64,000 nucleotides of DNA, from assembly GCA_019925095.2 (NCBI GenBank), contig CM034391.1:4739051-4803050 (forward strand), in the 5' to 3' direction. Below, one piece after another: positions 10,160 through 21,600 of this stretch. Each line of letters opens with the position of its first letter. Position 1 is the first letter of the stretch. Both the position numbers and the translations under genes were made by a program. Source of the DNA: Dendrolimus kikuchii (lineage: Eukaryota; Arthropoda; Insecta; Lepidoptera; Lasiocampidae). Below the pieces are notes generated by a model, which saw only the letters and a program-made list of their open reading frames with translations, searched no databases and had not been told where the DNA came from.

Positions 10160-10487
10160 TTTTTATTGCTAGGTTGATGGTCTGACCTGATGGAAAGTGG
10201 TTACCGTTGCTTATGGACATTGCAACACCAAAGTTGCTACCAATGTGCTGCCGGCCAAAGGGGACTGGAACCTGGCCACTGATGCCGGAACACAATTCAA
10301 GGTTGTTACGACGAAATACTGTAGACCGGAGGTAGTGGTTACCACGTAAGCCTAGCCAGACATGGATCTGGTTGGATATCCAAATGGAAAAATGACCTAC
10401 TTCATGGCTGTTATTTTGTCATATTTACGACAGGCCGCCTGGCTGCAGTTGGTATTCTTTCTCCGTTCCTGCACGGATGATAGACAC
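10160..10487 (-). mobile_element. SINE-A copy, diverged
   Basis: Complete in extent, from the tail block GATGGAAAGTGGTTACCG to the 5' end TTCCTGCACGGAT. It carries many substitutions and an extra segment around 10345-10400. Confidence 0.65.
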
Positions 10488-10721
10488 TTTGGACAATTTG
10501 AAAACACCACAACAATAGTTTTAAGTTATGTATGTGAATGATTAGTACGGCGGGCCATTTTCTAATCGCGTTTGGCATCAAGCTCGATTTTGAGCTTTCT
10601 GTTCAAAGCAGGATATTTTGATTTATTACATGCCTCTGCCCTCTACTGCAACCTATTGGTAGCTTGCAGTGGCATGAACATCATACAACTCGATCCCCCA
10701 TAGTCTACCTTGAAAAAAGTA

Positions 10722-10905
10722 GCGACTAACGACCAAAAGGTCGAAAGCGCCATGCATTCATTGGCGTTTTCGCGTTCTGTTCTAACATATTATTACTAGT
10801 GTCGCTATAAATTAACTAGCGACCAGAAGGGCGAGAGCGCCATGAATTTATTGGCAGTTACGTTTTTTATTCGTGCATATATTATTACTGTATTGCTATC
10901 TCTTA
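10722..10905. repeat. Two-copy tandem repeat, 90-bp period
   Basis: Unit one (10722-10811) and unit two (10812-10905) share GCGAC, GACCARAAGG, the AGCGCCATG block and TATTATTACT in the same order 90 bp apart, with about one quarter of positions differing by eye. Confidence 0.5.
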
Positions 10906-12127
10906 CGCTTGGCGGCTTTCCACACGTGGATGTAACAGCAACTCATAACCCGACCGGGCAACGGCTTTGGTTGGAAAATATGCAGTAAGGTTGCAAAATT
11001 AAAAATATAATTTTTAATAAGAAAATATATCGCGAGTTAGTCGTTTTTTTAACAGCGGTGTAGTCGGCGCTTGCATCATATGGCCTATTTTTTCAACCGG
11101 CTTATCCTAGCCAAATCTCTACTCTGCACCACTGGTAGCTTGATTCCTATTTCTGTGGTTCAAAGTCATTCATTAATGACAGGCAGCGAAGGGGTCAAGA
11201 TTCTAATGACCCAATGATTCGGCTAATAAAAAACCTAGCTCTGAAAAGCGACACGCCTAGAAGGCACGCTTTTTTAACGGTTTTATTAATTAAATCCATG
11301 GTTAAATCATATTTTTACAGACCGAATTAGTCAAAAATTGTAAAGACACTGAGACTTGGTGCGATTGCTATTCCTAGTTAGTTTTCTTCTGGGATATTAA
11401 GCATAGTTACGTATGCAATCTAATTATAGTTAAATGTAATAAGTATATGCAAAGAATTGATTGAATATTATTTACCACCAAAATATTCTTTAAACATTCC
11501 GTAAAGAATTATTTTTGATGAATGATTGTGACCCGGAAAATGAGATACTTTATGGCTAATTTAACAATCGTTACTATAGTAACATGTGCCCAACAAAGCG
11601 ATTTTAGTGATTGAACACCTTTATCAGTCTAAAGCAAACTTTATTTCATTAATAATAAGGTTTCAACTGATTAAACAACGAAATAAACTAAAAATCTCCA
11701 AACTATAACAGGAACTGAAAAAGCTAATACTAGCTAAAAGTGACTGTATTACCGATCTAGAAAGTGTGTTTTTCGACGAAGCTGCATATAGATAGATAGT
11801 AATGAAATCAAGCTGAAAGCTTCCATGTTCGTATGGTTCTAAGGTATTTTTTACCTTAAAAAAGAACAAGGTCAGTACCAGTTGTAATTAGGATATATAA
11901 AAATTGACATTGTAGATATTATAGTAGTGATAGAAAAATTTCGATCATGCTTTAACGACTGGGTAAATGTCATTTAAAGGTTGATATAAAAAATCTAGAT
12001 TTTTGTATACTGTTAAGCGTTTATTTACCTATAGAATTATGCAAAGGTCACGACAGACCAGAATTCTGTGTCATAAACAAACATTATGAATAGACAATTC
12101 TTAATTAATTTATTAATGAATGTCCTA
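10906..12127. other. No feature seen
   Basis: About 1.2 kb without a supported gene or repeat. Short ORFs on both strands lack any recognisable motif. Confidence 0.35.
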
Positions 12128-12425
12128 TTCTTCCGTGCGGGAAAGGAGAAAGAATACAATTTCCTGTCGTAAAAAGCGACAAAACGACCCATAGCTAGGT
12201 TGTAGGGTTTCTGTCCGTATAAATGGCTAATACCCCTGGTCTAGAGTATGCCGCCATAACAATCTTGATTTGTGTTCCGGCATTAGTGGCCAGGTTCCAG
12301 ACTCCCTCAAGAGAACAGCAGCGCATTTGTGACGCCTTTGGTGTTGTAAATGTCCATAGGTGATGGTAACCGCTTACCATTAGGTGGGCCGTCTGCCCGT
12401 CTGCTGAACTCATGCAATAAAAAGA
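12128..12425 (+). mobile_element. SINE-A copy
   Basis: From TCCGTGCGGGAAAGGAG to the tail CTCATGCAATAAAAAGAG. A 20-bp deletion removes part of the GC-rich segment near the 5' end. Confidence 0.75.
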
Positions 12426-12427
12426 GA

Positions 12428-12459
12428 GATATATATATATACCTATATATATATATATA

Positions 12460-12532
<73 letters not shown>
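12428..12532. repeat. (TA)n microsatellite, about 100 bp
   Basis: Nearly pure TA dinucleotide repeat with two ACC interruptions near its left end. It lies exactly between the tail of a SINE-A and the 3' end of an RTE-C copy on the opposite strand. Frames of repeated Tyr-Ile across it are artefacts. Confidence 0.95.
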
Positions 12533-12535
<3 letters not shown>

Positions 12536-12625
12536 CGCCAGTTCCCTTGCGGGGTAGGCACGAACAACAGAGAGCCATTCAGGCTTATTCTTACACACCT
12601 CACTTGCTTCTTTGACATTTACAGC
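12533..12625 (-). mobile_element. RTE-C LINE end, copy 2
   Basis: Complement of the last 90 bp of RTE-C (TTCACGCCAGTTCCC through CTTCTTTGACATT). Its (TATG)n tail has merged with the TA tract. Confidence 0.75.
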
Positions 12626-12704
12626 TCTTGTCAAATTTAAGTAGTCATACAATAATTGTGTATACCGCTATTCCTAATTAGTAATATTCCTCTAACGAGT
12701 TGTG

Positions 12705-12805
12705 TGAAAGGGATCGCTTTTTAGCAATAAGACCGCCCCTTGTACACAATTAGAATAATAGTAGTTACTAAGTTTTTTTGTAATGGTGTACAATAAAGTG
12801 TTATT
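12705..12805 (+). mobile_element. LINE 3' UTR fragment, family P
   Basis: GATCGCTTTTTAGCAATAAG, ACCGCC and GTACAATAAAGTG form a block also found at 17955, 39000 and 62948. AATAAA near the end acts as a poly(A) signal in the family. No coding part is present. Confidence 0.5.
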
Positions 12806-13530
12806 TATAAGAAGGTGAAAGTTAGTTTTTTATGTTACCTACAAGACATATTAAAAGAAAGTATCACAAAACATTCATTGAATGAAAATATATGCTGAAT
12901 CATTTTCGGCTATTGGTTTGTTTGCACGCAATACCATGTAAGAAGTACTGCGAAGTAGTTTCTCTGTGTTGAAAAAGTGTCGGTCAAAGAAAGATTTCCG
13001 TTTTGTTTTTTATTATTCAAAATTAACAATAATTAAATCACCCTAGACGTTTTCTCACAGCATTATATTTACTGAGTTATTTTAGACTACGTAAGTAGCT
13101 GAGGTATTCTCTACTTGCATTTAATTCATTTTATGGCACTTCAACAATTTTTAATTTATATCGTAATTTTCATACGCCAGCGTTCTTGTGGTAGGTATTT
13201 GAACCTCATTTTCAGCATACTGTTGTGTCTCAACTTCCCCTCCATATAAGATGGTACTCCTTACCTCTACCCTCCATAGCACGCAGGAATAATTGGGTAC
13301 TTTACCATGCATACTTTTTAGCGTTACAGCCTCCTCGATTTTATATGGATGTATTGTATTATGACGTCATAATTCTAATAAATCGATCAGCTTATTAAAT
13401 ATTGTTTGAACAACAACAATGAAAATTTTGAAATTAAGGTGACAGTATTGACACATTTAAACACACGCTACTTTTTGTGTATAATAATTTAGACATTGTC
13501 TTATAATTTATTGTAAGAAAAGTAGAGTAC
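12806..13530. other. No feature seen
   Basis: AT-rich sequence without recognised content. Confidence 0.35.
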
Positions 13531-13883
13531 GTCTCACGAAAAAAGTCCCGCGGCAAAAAATTGAATTAATCATACAGATCAGCCCAGCCACGTTTTTATG
13601 TTGTTTTTATCGAGTGTTTTAATGTAAATGTTACGTGTTTTTTATTGCAGCAGTTCAGCAGACCGGCAGAGGGTCCACTTGATGAAAAGTGGTTACCATC
13701 GCCTATAGACATTTACAACCCAAAGGTGCTACAAATGCGCTGCTGCTCTCTTAAGGGAACATTACGTTACATTATTATTATTTTTACTAATACTATTAAA
13801 TCGGAATCTTTCTAAAACTATTTTATCTTCCCAACATTCCGTCGTGCGCTCATAACGCCGCGTCTGCGGGACTTTCGTGAGAC
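13531..13883. mobile_element. MITE U containing a nested SINE-A piece
   Basis: GTCTCACGAAAAAAGTCCCGC at the left end and the complement of GCGGGACTTTCGTGAGAC at 13866-13883 are terminal inverted repeats differing by 3 bases in an A-run. The SINE-A tail piece at 13637-13761 is inserted inside and flanked by TTACGT-like sequence. A related copy without clear ends is at 61395-61600. Confidence 0.6.
13637..13761 (-). mobile_element. SINE-A, 5'-truncated, nested in MITE U
   Basis: It runs from the poly(T)-side tail (TTTTTTATTGCAGCAGTTCAG) to the CTGCTGCTCTCTTAAGGGA block, where it stops. The 5' truncation indicates target-primed reverse transcription. Confidence 0.7.
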
Positions 13884-13984
13884 AGAGTCATTTGACTCTC
13901 CCGTTCCTCTATTTCTTTACTCCCTTGTGTATCTGCAAGATTACGTATTTTTGCCAAAATTTATCTAATAATAATATATAGACT

Positions 13985-14062
13985 AAGTGCATAGACATGT
14001 GTGGCGCGGATTTGGGGAAGCCTACTTCCAGCAATGGACTGCTATTAGCTGACGACGGTGAT
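13985..14062 (+). mobile_element. RTE-like LINE tail
   Basis: GGGGAAGCCTACTTCCAGC, AATGGACTGCTATTAGCTG and ACGACGG match the end of the element at 6835-7130. Only the tail remains. Confidence 0.5.
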
Positions 14063-14109
14063 AACGATGTACCTATATCGATAGATGGATAGACACGATG
14101 CATATTATA

Positions 14110-14489
14110 ATATATACTTAATGGTTTTGGAATGAAGTTCCTTATCGCGCGTTGGGAAAGGGGGCTAGACTGAAAAAATTAAGACCAAAAGTTGTAACGA
14201 CACTTTTTGCTATAGTTGTAAACCGTGCGGCATGCGCGTGTTTCTCTGTCTGTCTCTCTTTCTCATAGAAAGCAAGCCAGTTATTTTCGTTTCATCTTTC
14301 TATTTCGCATTTAACAGTCTGGTGTCGCGACGATTATTTTTGTTGAGTGTATACAGGTTTTTTGTACATAATAAATAAAATATTATTATAACTTAAAAAA
14401 ATAAAATTTTATTACAATTCCTTCACTAATTAATCGAAAGGAACTTCGTTCCATCCGGGTGTCCCTTGACACCTCTCAATTTTTTTAAA
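14110..14489. other. No feature seen
   Basis: No ORF or repeat recognised. Confidence 0.35.
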
Positions 14490-14812
14490 TTTTTTATTCC
14501 ACGAGTTCAGTAGACACGCCGACACCCCACCTAATGGAAAGCGGTTACCATCGCCTATGGGTATTTGTAACACCAATGATGGTGCTACTAATGTGTTGCC
14601 GCTCTCTTAAGGCATTCTGCAACCTGATCACTAATACCGGAATACAACTCAACTTAACTCAAGGTAGTTATGGCGGCATACTCTAGAGCAGGGGTGGTAG
14701 TCATCCAGAGGGGCAAATACCCTACCACTTGGCTGTGGGTTGTTTTGTCGCTTCTTACGACAGACCGCCCGGCTGCAGAAAATTGTTTTCTTTATCCGTT
14801 CCTGCACGGATA
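14490..14812 (-). mobile_element. SINE-A copy, full length
   Basis: From the poly(T) side at 14487 to CTGCACGGATAA. A small internal duplication of CAACTTAACTCAA is present near 14650. Confidence 0.75.
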
Positions 14813-15994
14813 AATTGTATCCATGTTTGAAAGTATAAAAAATAAATCAAAAATCACACAATTGTTTATTTTGTGTGTTACATTTAGAGATAAATAAATA
14901 TTATCACTCTTGTTACGTGTTCGTGTGGACGAACCTTTAACTTCTTTCTACGGTTCACACGGCGCGACTCATCGATTTTCCAAGAAGGTGCTTTGATGAA
15001 GCAGAGATGTCGAAACACCTGAAAATAATAAAAGATACCTAACGAGGTACCAGCGGCGACTGGAGTTTCATTGCGAAGACGCACAGACGAGTAGTATTAA
15101 GTTATTAGTATAATTAAACCTATTGTAAATAATGAATTAATTACAGAATAAAGTGGATTTTTAAAACGTCCTTGGACAGTCAAGGCTCACAACTCTGTTT
15201 CAAAATGTAATCTGACAACTTTTATTCAAAGCATTATGATTGTCGTAGGTGTCTGAGAAATGTAAAACTTAAGAATATGTGGAAACTCAAGAACAATCGA
15301 CCGACCGATTTAATCTGTGTCTAATATCTGATATCGCAAACAACTAGTCCTGGAGGCTGTACATAACTCGCCTAACAACCACAACCAGTCGAGTCGAGGT
15401 CCAAAAATAGCTCGCTTAACGGTGCGCACGCGCAACATTACACGTACGCATTTCTCCTTTATTTCTCTAAAGGAATTTGCACCTTAGCTATTATGTTTGA
15501 ACTTATATTTTTTCATTGTCAATGAAAGCAATGGAGTATTTACTTTCAACTTAGATTTCTTGGTAGCAAAGTGTTACGTAATTTCAGGGATCTGTCATAC
15601 TTTTTGAAGTGAGAATAGGGTAGTCGAGAGTAAACTCTAGTGAGACAATTTCTATCATCTTACAAAATGCCGAAGCCTCCTAGACTTTGTACGAGCATAG
15701 CAAGTTATGATGTCATATCTTTTACGACTCATATAACGCATTGATGTTTAGCGTCACTAAGAATATTGCATAGCAAATAATGCATTAAAACCTTGGTTAC
15801 ATCTGCGAAACGTCTTTGTTAGTGCATTAATTAAAGCACTACGGCGGAGGTATAGAATAAATAAAATAGGTGTAGAAAAAAAATATTGGCACTAGGTATA
15901 AAATAAACATATTTTAAATAATGAATTGTCAAAAATCGAGAAAAAATTAACCGGTGTCTTCATGTAATCATAGAATTTAGAAGATTTTAGAAGT
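14813..15994. other. No gene seen; one fragment of repeat Q
   Basis: Mostly unassigned. The segment 15655-15735 (TCATCTTACAAAATGCCGAAG and following) matches 34735-34805 and, inverted, 40320-40385, so it belongs to interspersed repeat Q of unknown type. Confidence 0.35.
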
Positions 15995-16183
15995 TTTTTA
16001 TTGTATGTGTTCAGCAGACACACAAACGGCCCACCAGATGGAAAGCGTTTACCATCACCTATAGACCTTTGTTACACCAAAGGTGCTACCTATGTGCTGC
16101 CGCTCTCTAAACGGAGACTGAAACCTGGCCACTAATGCTCTATAGACCAGGAGTGGTAGCCATCCAAACGTGCAAATACCACC
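15995..16183 (-). mobile_element. SINE-A piece
   Basis: Tail-side two-thirds of SINE-A with an internal deletion of about 40 bp around 16138. It stops at the GTAGCCATCC block. Confidence 0.65.
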
Positions 16184-16377
16184 TGAATAACAGACACAGG
16201 AGAATTCCGAATATTAAATAGGAACTAGAAATCGTATGCCTGAAGGAAATTTCTAAATTCCATGTTCTAGAAAAATTGACCCAATGGACATATCGGTTGG
16301 GCCTGTTACGCTTTAATAACTTAAAATCTTTATTCAACAAGTAATATTTGTTCTTTCTTTAGACATTGAAACTAAAA

Positions 16378-16745
16378 TACATTATGTAGCAGATCATTGC
16401 CAACGGGGAGCGTGCTCAGAAGGCTGGCTGCATTGCCACGCTGTATGGCAATACTTATTTGTTGTGCAAAATATGAGCCAGCCTTCTGATCACGGGTAGT
16501 GTCAAAGAGTTTCTTACATATGTCTTTAAAGAAACTCTTTGCCGACGGACCCCACGGGCCTAATGTTTCAACCCCAAACGGCACAAATATGTAACCCCTT
16601 CCTAAGGCTCCATATTTGCGCCGTTTGACGTCCTCAGCTGAAGCGGCAGCGTTGCCAGCCCCTGACTCGGTCATTGGAAGATGTGACGGGGCCAGTGTGT
16701 CAACACAGGTCGCATCCCACACTAGCGGCCGCCCCATTCCAAGGG
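16378..16745 (-). pseudogene. REL-H non-LTR element, C-terminal piece (copy 2)
   Basis: An open minus-strand frame contains RPLVWDATCVDTLAPSHL, KRRKYGALGRGYIFVPFG, VETLGPWGPSA and AIQRGNAASLLSTLP, then a stop, matching the C-terminal half of the longest REL-H copy (19437-20418). The piece begins abruptly at the RPLVWD segment, so it is 5'-truncated; residues upstream of it in the frame are flanking DNA. The coding RNA keeps both inverted repeats described at 19926-19978 and at the KAG/AASLL segment. It cannot work alone: no reverse transcriptase is present. Confidence 0.7.
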
Positions 16746-17954
16746 ACGAGTTACGCTTTATAAATTTTAAATTATTAGGATATCGATACTTAATGTCTAG
16801 AAGGAACTCTTGTAGTCTCACTTCGGTGTCTGTTAGCTTGTATTGTTTAAGCTAATTATCTCGACAACTGAGACTAGAGATACGAAATTTGATACTCATA
16901 TCTCGTATATTTGTTTCAAAATATTGATTAATATAGGACTCATTTTGCTTATTTACAAAGTATTTTCTGTATATTTTCCACGATACTGTAGAAAATCTGA
17001 AATAGACGCTATTAAATTTTTTTAGTTGACATTCTTATTACTTTATAAATCATAACGATATAAAAACTTAAGTCCTGAACTCTAGACCAAGACTAAACAG
17101 ACGATTGATGTCATGGAGACTTTATAAACGATCAATTCAAAAATTGATATATTGGATTATTCGATAACACTTTCGATTTAGATGAATTATCATCTCAAGC
17201 ATAACGATACGTTTGCTCATAAGAATTGATCTAGCTGCCCGTAGGCTTGAGTCATTAAAATACAGTACAAAAAAATAATATTAGCCACATACCATAAATA
17301 GTAAAACCTACAGAAATATTGGAATATTTTGACCAAATAAAACAAATTCATGACATGGGGACCTTTGTCAATTCAAACAGGAAAAATAAAACTGTAAAAT
17401 AAGATTTGTTCGATAAAAGGTCAGGTCTCCTCTGCTTTTACGTAATTTTCTGACTAATCGTAATGTGAAATTTACTTAACGTTTTTGAGAATCAATTATT
17501 TGTTTCTTTATGACATTGAAAGATTATGCGAAAAGTGACGTCATGTTGAACTTAAGATAAAATACAACATATATTTAAAATTAATTTAACGAAATGTAAT
17601 ATTATTGCGAACTTATATTATTTTATATTAAAATACTTGGAATAAAGATAGCCAACATTAGCGAGAGCTGTTTGTAATTTCAGTCTGTAAATGTCCCATT
17701 GCCGGGCGCCAACGGATGTATGTATTTCTGGGGAACCGTTGGTATATCAGCCAATTCCCATGCTTGATTAAGCAGAATTCGCGGATTTCACACAAGGATC
17801 AAATCAACTTTGTAATTTTAACCTAAACGATACTTGCATTCTTTTCTTATTACCAAAAAGAGGTAGACTGTACACTTTCTAGTAAGTCATCACTGTCGCT
17901 TATAGACATTTTAGACACCACAATTATAGGCAATGCGTTAATAATAGTCATAGA
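16746..17954. other. No feature seen
   Basis: About 1.2 kb of AT-rich sequence with no supported gene. A short block near 17695-17715 resembles a SINE-B tail but is too short to call. Confidence 0.35.
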
Positions 17955-18052
17955 CATAGACAACACTTTATTGTTCACCAAAACAATAATAGTTACTTGG
18001 TAAAAAAAATGCGGCCTTATCGCTAAAAGCGATCTCTTCCAGGCAACCTGGC
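17955..18052 (-). mobile_element. LINE 3' UTR fragment, family P
   Basis: Complement of the family P block: CAACACTTTATTGTTCACC, then GCGGCCTTATCGCTAAAAGC and CTCTTCCAGGCAACC. Confidence 0.55.
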
Positions 18053-18098
18053 TCAATGGAAATTCTTAAATTATCTGTTATTAGTATGTAACAAAGAA

Positions 18099-18100
<2 letters not shown>

Positions 18101-18176
<76 letters not shown>
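18101..18176. repeat. (TA)n microsatellite
   Basis: About 74 bp of uninterrupted TA repeat, 50 bp beyond the family P fragment. Confidence 0.95.
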
Positions 18177-18183
<7 letters not shown>

Positions 18184-18646
18184 ACATGTCTTAAAATAAA
18201 AGAAAAATAAACCTCGAAATTAAGGGCCCTCCAAGTAGGCATTATACGCAAAATAAATATTCTAGAGTACTGTTGCGTAGTTGATTATGGTACCTCAAGA
18301 AACTAAGAGGTAAAATTCCGCCGTTGGGAGCGAAGCGGTTATGGAGGTGAGGCGTTGGCAACAGCAAATAGTTATTTGGGTGATCCTACCGTATAAATCA
18401 ATAATTTTTTTTATGTGGAGAAGGGCATGAGGATTTTAGTATAACATAGAACATAAGTTAAAATAGAGGAGTACGGAAGAAAGAGAATTATTGTGCTGAT
18501 CGCAAATGATTTAGAAAGTGCGAAAGTATAAAGAAGCTATAATGAGTTTTGGATGATATGGGAGTCGAAGAGGTCGGTACGATCAGTGGTTTCCTTATAA
18601 TATATGTGAACAAATCTCTATAAGCAATCTGATTTGTGTTTTATAG
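18177..18646. other. No feature seen; ends in a possible splice acceptor
   Basis: No repeat family recognised. The last bases, GATTTGTGTTTTATAG, form a pyrimidine-rich splice acceptor for the possible exon that follows. Confidence 0.35.
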
Positions 18647-18822
18647 AGTCTTTGCCGATGGATGAAGCATTTACAACGACGAGAGACAATATCGAAGCTG
18701 AATCGTTCGTCACACAAGTAATTGCGAAAATATTCAACTTCGCCGTGTGTAAACAGAACAGTGGTCGTTCACACGAAGTCAAGGCCCACTTAATTCACAG
18801 TCCGTATGGTGAAATGAAATAA
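18647..18822 (+). CDS. Possible terminal coding exon of an unidentified host gene (partial)
   Basis: After the acceptor TTTTATAG at 18639-18646, an open frame of 58 residues runs to TAA at 18820-18822. The protein begins (E)SLPMDEAFTTTRDNIEAES and ends HLIHSPYGEMK. Its base composition is more balanced than the surroundings. It is not shared with any other place in the window, so it does not behave like the repeats. The phase at the acceptor would be 1. No AATAAA follows closely. I do not recognise the protein: no signal peptide, membrane segment or catalytic motif is visible. It could also be a relic of an unrecognised transposon. Confidence 0.35.
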
Positions 18823-19380
18823 TCTGTGCGATGAATTAAAATCAGTCGAACCGCAGAAAGATTGCACAGTTGTTCCTTTGTTCAACTGAGCTTTTGAGAA
18901 CATTTTCATTCATATTATTTTGATTTTGTAATATGTTTATTGTAATACTTATTTCAAATTCGATTTTAATAGGAACAAACACAATCGTTTGTTTTAAAAA
19001 GTCAAAAAATATTCACTAGAATATTCCTGTATCTAACATGTGCGAAATCATAAGAAAATACCTTTTTCTACTGCATCAGCAGAGCGAGTAGTACTGCTAA
19101 ACAGCGCAATTGTATTTAACTAAATTTCTGTAACCTCAGCAGATTCAGAACGTTCATCGTCGTCAACAAGGTCACTGTTGCATATTAGTACAATTACGAA
19201 AGGCAATACACTACCTACCCACCTGTGACCCATCGATACACGTTAAAGCAACCAGGTCACGTCACGGCATTACATAAGTGCCCTACAATTATGTCATTAC
19301 ACCATATTAGACACATACCAAGTCGAATACTAAAGAGGGATGATCTGTGTAATTGCGATTTGTTGTTTGTTACATAAACC
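18823..19380. other. No feature seen
   Basis: No ORF, repeat or clear poly(A) signal recognised. Confidence 0.35.
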
Positions 19381-20474
19381 AATTAGACCTGTAATATATG
19401 GTCTTTTTTATCATCTTTGTTGGATAATTTTCAGCAAACGTCGATTAGTTCTGCAGATCGAGCCCGTCTTTTAGCTACCTCTGTATGGGAATCAGGACTT
19501 TGGTTGCAGGCCCTACCGTCACCTTCTATAGGAACGCTAATGGATGCAGCCACATTCAGGTCAGCAATCTGCCTTCGTCTTGGGGCAAATTGCTGTGAAC
19601 CACACAACTGTCGCTGCGGCCGGGCTGTCGACCGGCTTGGCCACCATGGCCTATCGTGTGGTAGAAGCGCAGGCAGAATTCCGCGACATGCCGGCCTCAA
19701 CGATATAATACGTCGGGCTCTTGTCAGCGCCGACGTGCCAGCCGTTCTCGAACCGAACGGCCTGATCCGCGACGATGGCAAGAGGCCCGACGGTATGACT
19801 TTAATTCCCTGGAGCTTGGGAAGGCCGCTTGTGTGGGACGTTACCTGTGTCGATACATTGGCGCCTTCTCATCTCCAGGAGTCCAAAGTTGGGGCCGGTC
19901 GCACTGCCACTTCTGCTGAAAACCTCAAACGGCTCAAATATGTAACCCTTGGAAGAGGTTACATATTTGAGCCGTTTGGGGTGGAGACTTTGGGCCCATG
20001 GGGGCCAAGTGCCCACAAATTATTTAAAATAATTAAAAAACGCTTAATGGACAAAACAGGAGACCGGAAGGCTGGAGCTTACCTCGCTCAAAGGATTAGC
20101 CTTTGTATCCAGCGAGGTAATGCTGCCAGCCTTCTAGGTACAATGCCCAGCGACAGTGGTCTGGTGGGGCTGGACGGGCTCTAATATAGGTTTTGTTTTA
20201 ATATTAGGTTTTTTTTTTTTTTTTTTTTTTACTATTGTATATATATTTTTAAGTTAGGTTTATTTATAGGATATTTTAGATTTTTAATTAATATTAATTT
20301 GTATAGGCTAGTCTTTGAATATATATATATAAATGTTTGGCGACAGTTTTTGTGTCTAATGTTGTGATAAGTATATGGATGTGAAAAACTAAATTGTTCC
20401 AAGTAAATAAATGGAAAAAATTAGACCTGTAATATATGGTCTTTTTTATCATCTTTGTTGAATGATTCTCAGCA
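19381..20474 (+). mobile_element. REL-H non-LTR retrotransposon, 5'-truncated, with 56-bp TSD
   Basis: The insert (19437-20418, 982 bp) carries the C-terminal coding part plus a 3' UTR of about 230 bp with a long T-run and a final AAATAAATGGAAAA. It is flanked by a 56-bp direct repeat (19381-19436 and 20419-20474) differing by three transitions, all in its last 16 bp. A target duplication of that length is unusual but known in some non-LTR lineages. Five further pieces occur at 16378, 22378, 37147, 48563 and 56803. Confidence 0.75.
19437..20184 (+). pseudogene. C-terminal endonuclease-like part of a non-LTR reverse transcriptase protein
   Basis: Open frame to TAA at 20182-20184. The in-frame ATG at 19417 lies in host flanking DNA, so the element's own part starts near QTSISSADRARL. 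In order it has a Cys/His segment (CRCGRAVDRLGHHGLSC), RHAGLN, then KRPDGMTLIPW and GRPLVWDVTCVDTLAPSHL, and a well-conserved tail VETLGPWGPSA with IQRGNAASLLG. Cys/His knuckle, RH, PD and WDVT resemble the restriction-enzyme-like endonuclease of R2/CRE-type non-LTR elements, where such a domain nicks the target. That assignment is inference. No reverse transcriptase remains, so this is a broken, non-autonomous copy. Confidence 0.65.
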
Positions 20475-21088
20475 TACCTTTACTTTTTCCTCCTTTGCTA
20501 GTCATGGTGCATCGATGTTTAAAGTAAGTTCTACACATTTGTAGTCAGTCTTTAAATATCATTCTACCATATCTATAATGATTATGGTACTCTTGTTGTT
20601 TCCCTTATTCTTCACACCGATTTCTAATTTGTTTAATACTTCAACCCAAGTAGATGTGGTGTGTCAACTTGTGAGTTGTGACTATAATAAATAATCATGA
20701 TTTCTTTTTACGTATAAATATCAGAACTCTAATAAGACCAAATGCTATTAATTAGCTTTTTGTTTTGATTATAACCTGTTTTCATACTGGTCGTATAACA
20801 TTTTAAAATAAAAATAAATGAAAGTTAAATATATGTTTACTTATTATTTCTTTTACAATTTTATCAACTGTAATTTTATACTAACAACATATGTAGAGAT
20901 ATGAAGCCATTGAGAAGTCTCCATAGGTAGGTTTATATTTATGTAGTAGGTAGGACTTACATATGTAGTATATTCTTAACGAGGTCCATGTCAGTATTGA
21001 ATATCGCGCGAAATTTTCAATTTCTCCAGGATAGCAGCAGAAAGTTTTGCAATTACTGTTTTTGAACGTCTGTGCGACACCTGGGATC
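20475..21088. other. No feature seen
   Basis: AT-rich sequence without recognised content. Confidence 0.35.
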
Positions 21089-21600
21089 GTGTGACTATGT
21101 TGATCATTGGGAGGGAGTATCCAAATTCTGCAAGGCAGTAATGTCTCAAAATGAGGCAGCTGAACGAGAAAGGGAGAGAGGTGCGCATGCGTCTCGCGGG
21201 TTCCGACGCCAGCCGGGGCTCCGGAGGAGCAGATATGCGCAAAATCTTCTCATGTGATTCCGCTACAGGGGTTCGCCATTACCTGGGGTACGGGGGAACC
21301 AATCTCTGTTGACGAAGTGAGTTTGCCTCTCCCGAGGCATTCTCAAACATTGATGCGCAGGATAAGCGTGGGCGTAACTACGTTCGAAGTCTCTCATGCT
21401 TTTCCCACCATGAGCGCGGGGCACATGGGAGAAAGGGGGTTTTAGTGGAGTAGTGGCCTGTGGGTTATATACTTTGCTGAGTCTCCGCACAAACCGGCAA
21501 TCGAATCTGTTATCTGGGCCATCTTCAGTGGATAACTCTGGTTGCTTTAGTCTAATCCCCAGTAAAGGACCCGGTAGTGTACGAAAAGTGTGACTATGTT
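21089..21600 (+). mobile_element. Retroposon E, copy 2, with 13-bp TSD
   Basis: The insert 21102-21587 is flanked by GTGTGACTATGTT at 21089-21101 and 21588-21600. It shares with copy 3 (52831) the 5' block AACGAGAAAGGGAGAGAGG, the middle GCGTGGGCGTAACTACGTTC and the end GACCCGGTAGTGTACGAAAA. No long ORF is present. Its source LINE is not identified. Confidence 0.75.

Noticed and set aside
12428..12532. Protein with a Tyr-Ile repeat
   Set aside because: Translation of a TA microsatellite; equally open on both strands.
19417..19436. Start codon of the 255-codon REL-H frame
   Set aside because: This ATG lies in the 56-bp host duplication, which occurs again after the element, so it is not part of the element's own protein.
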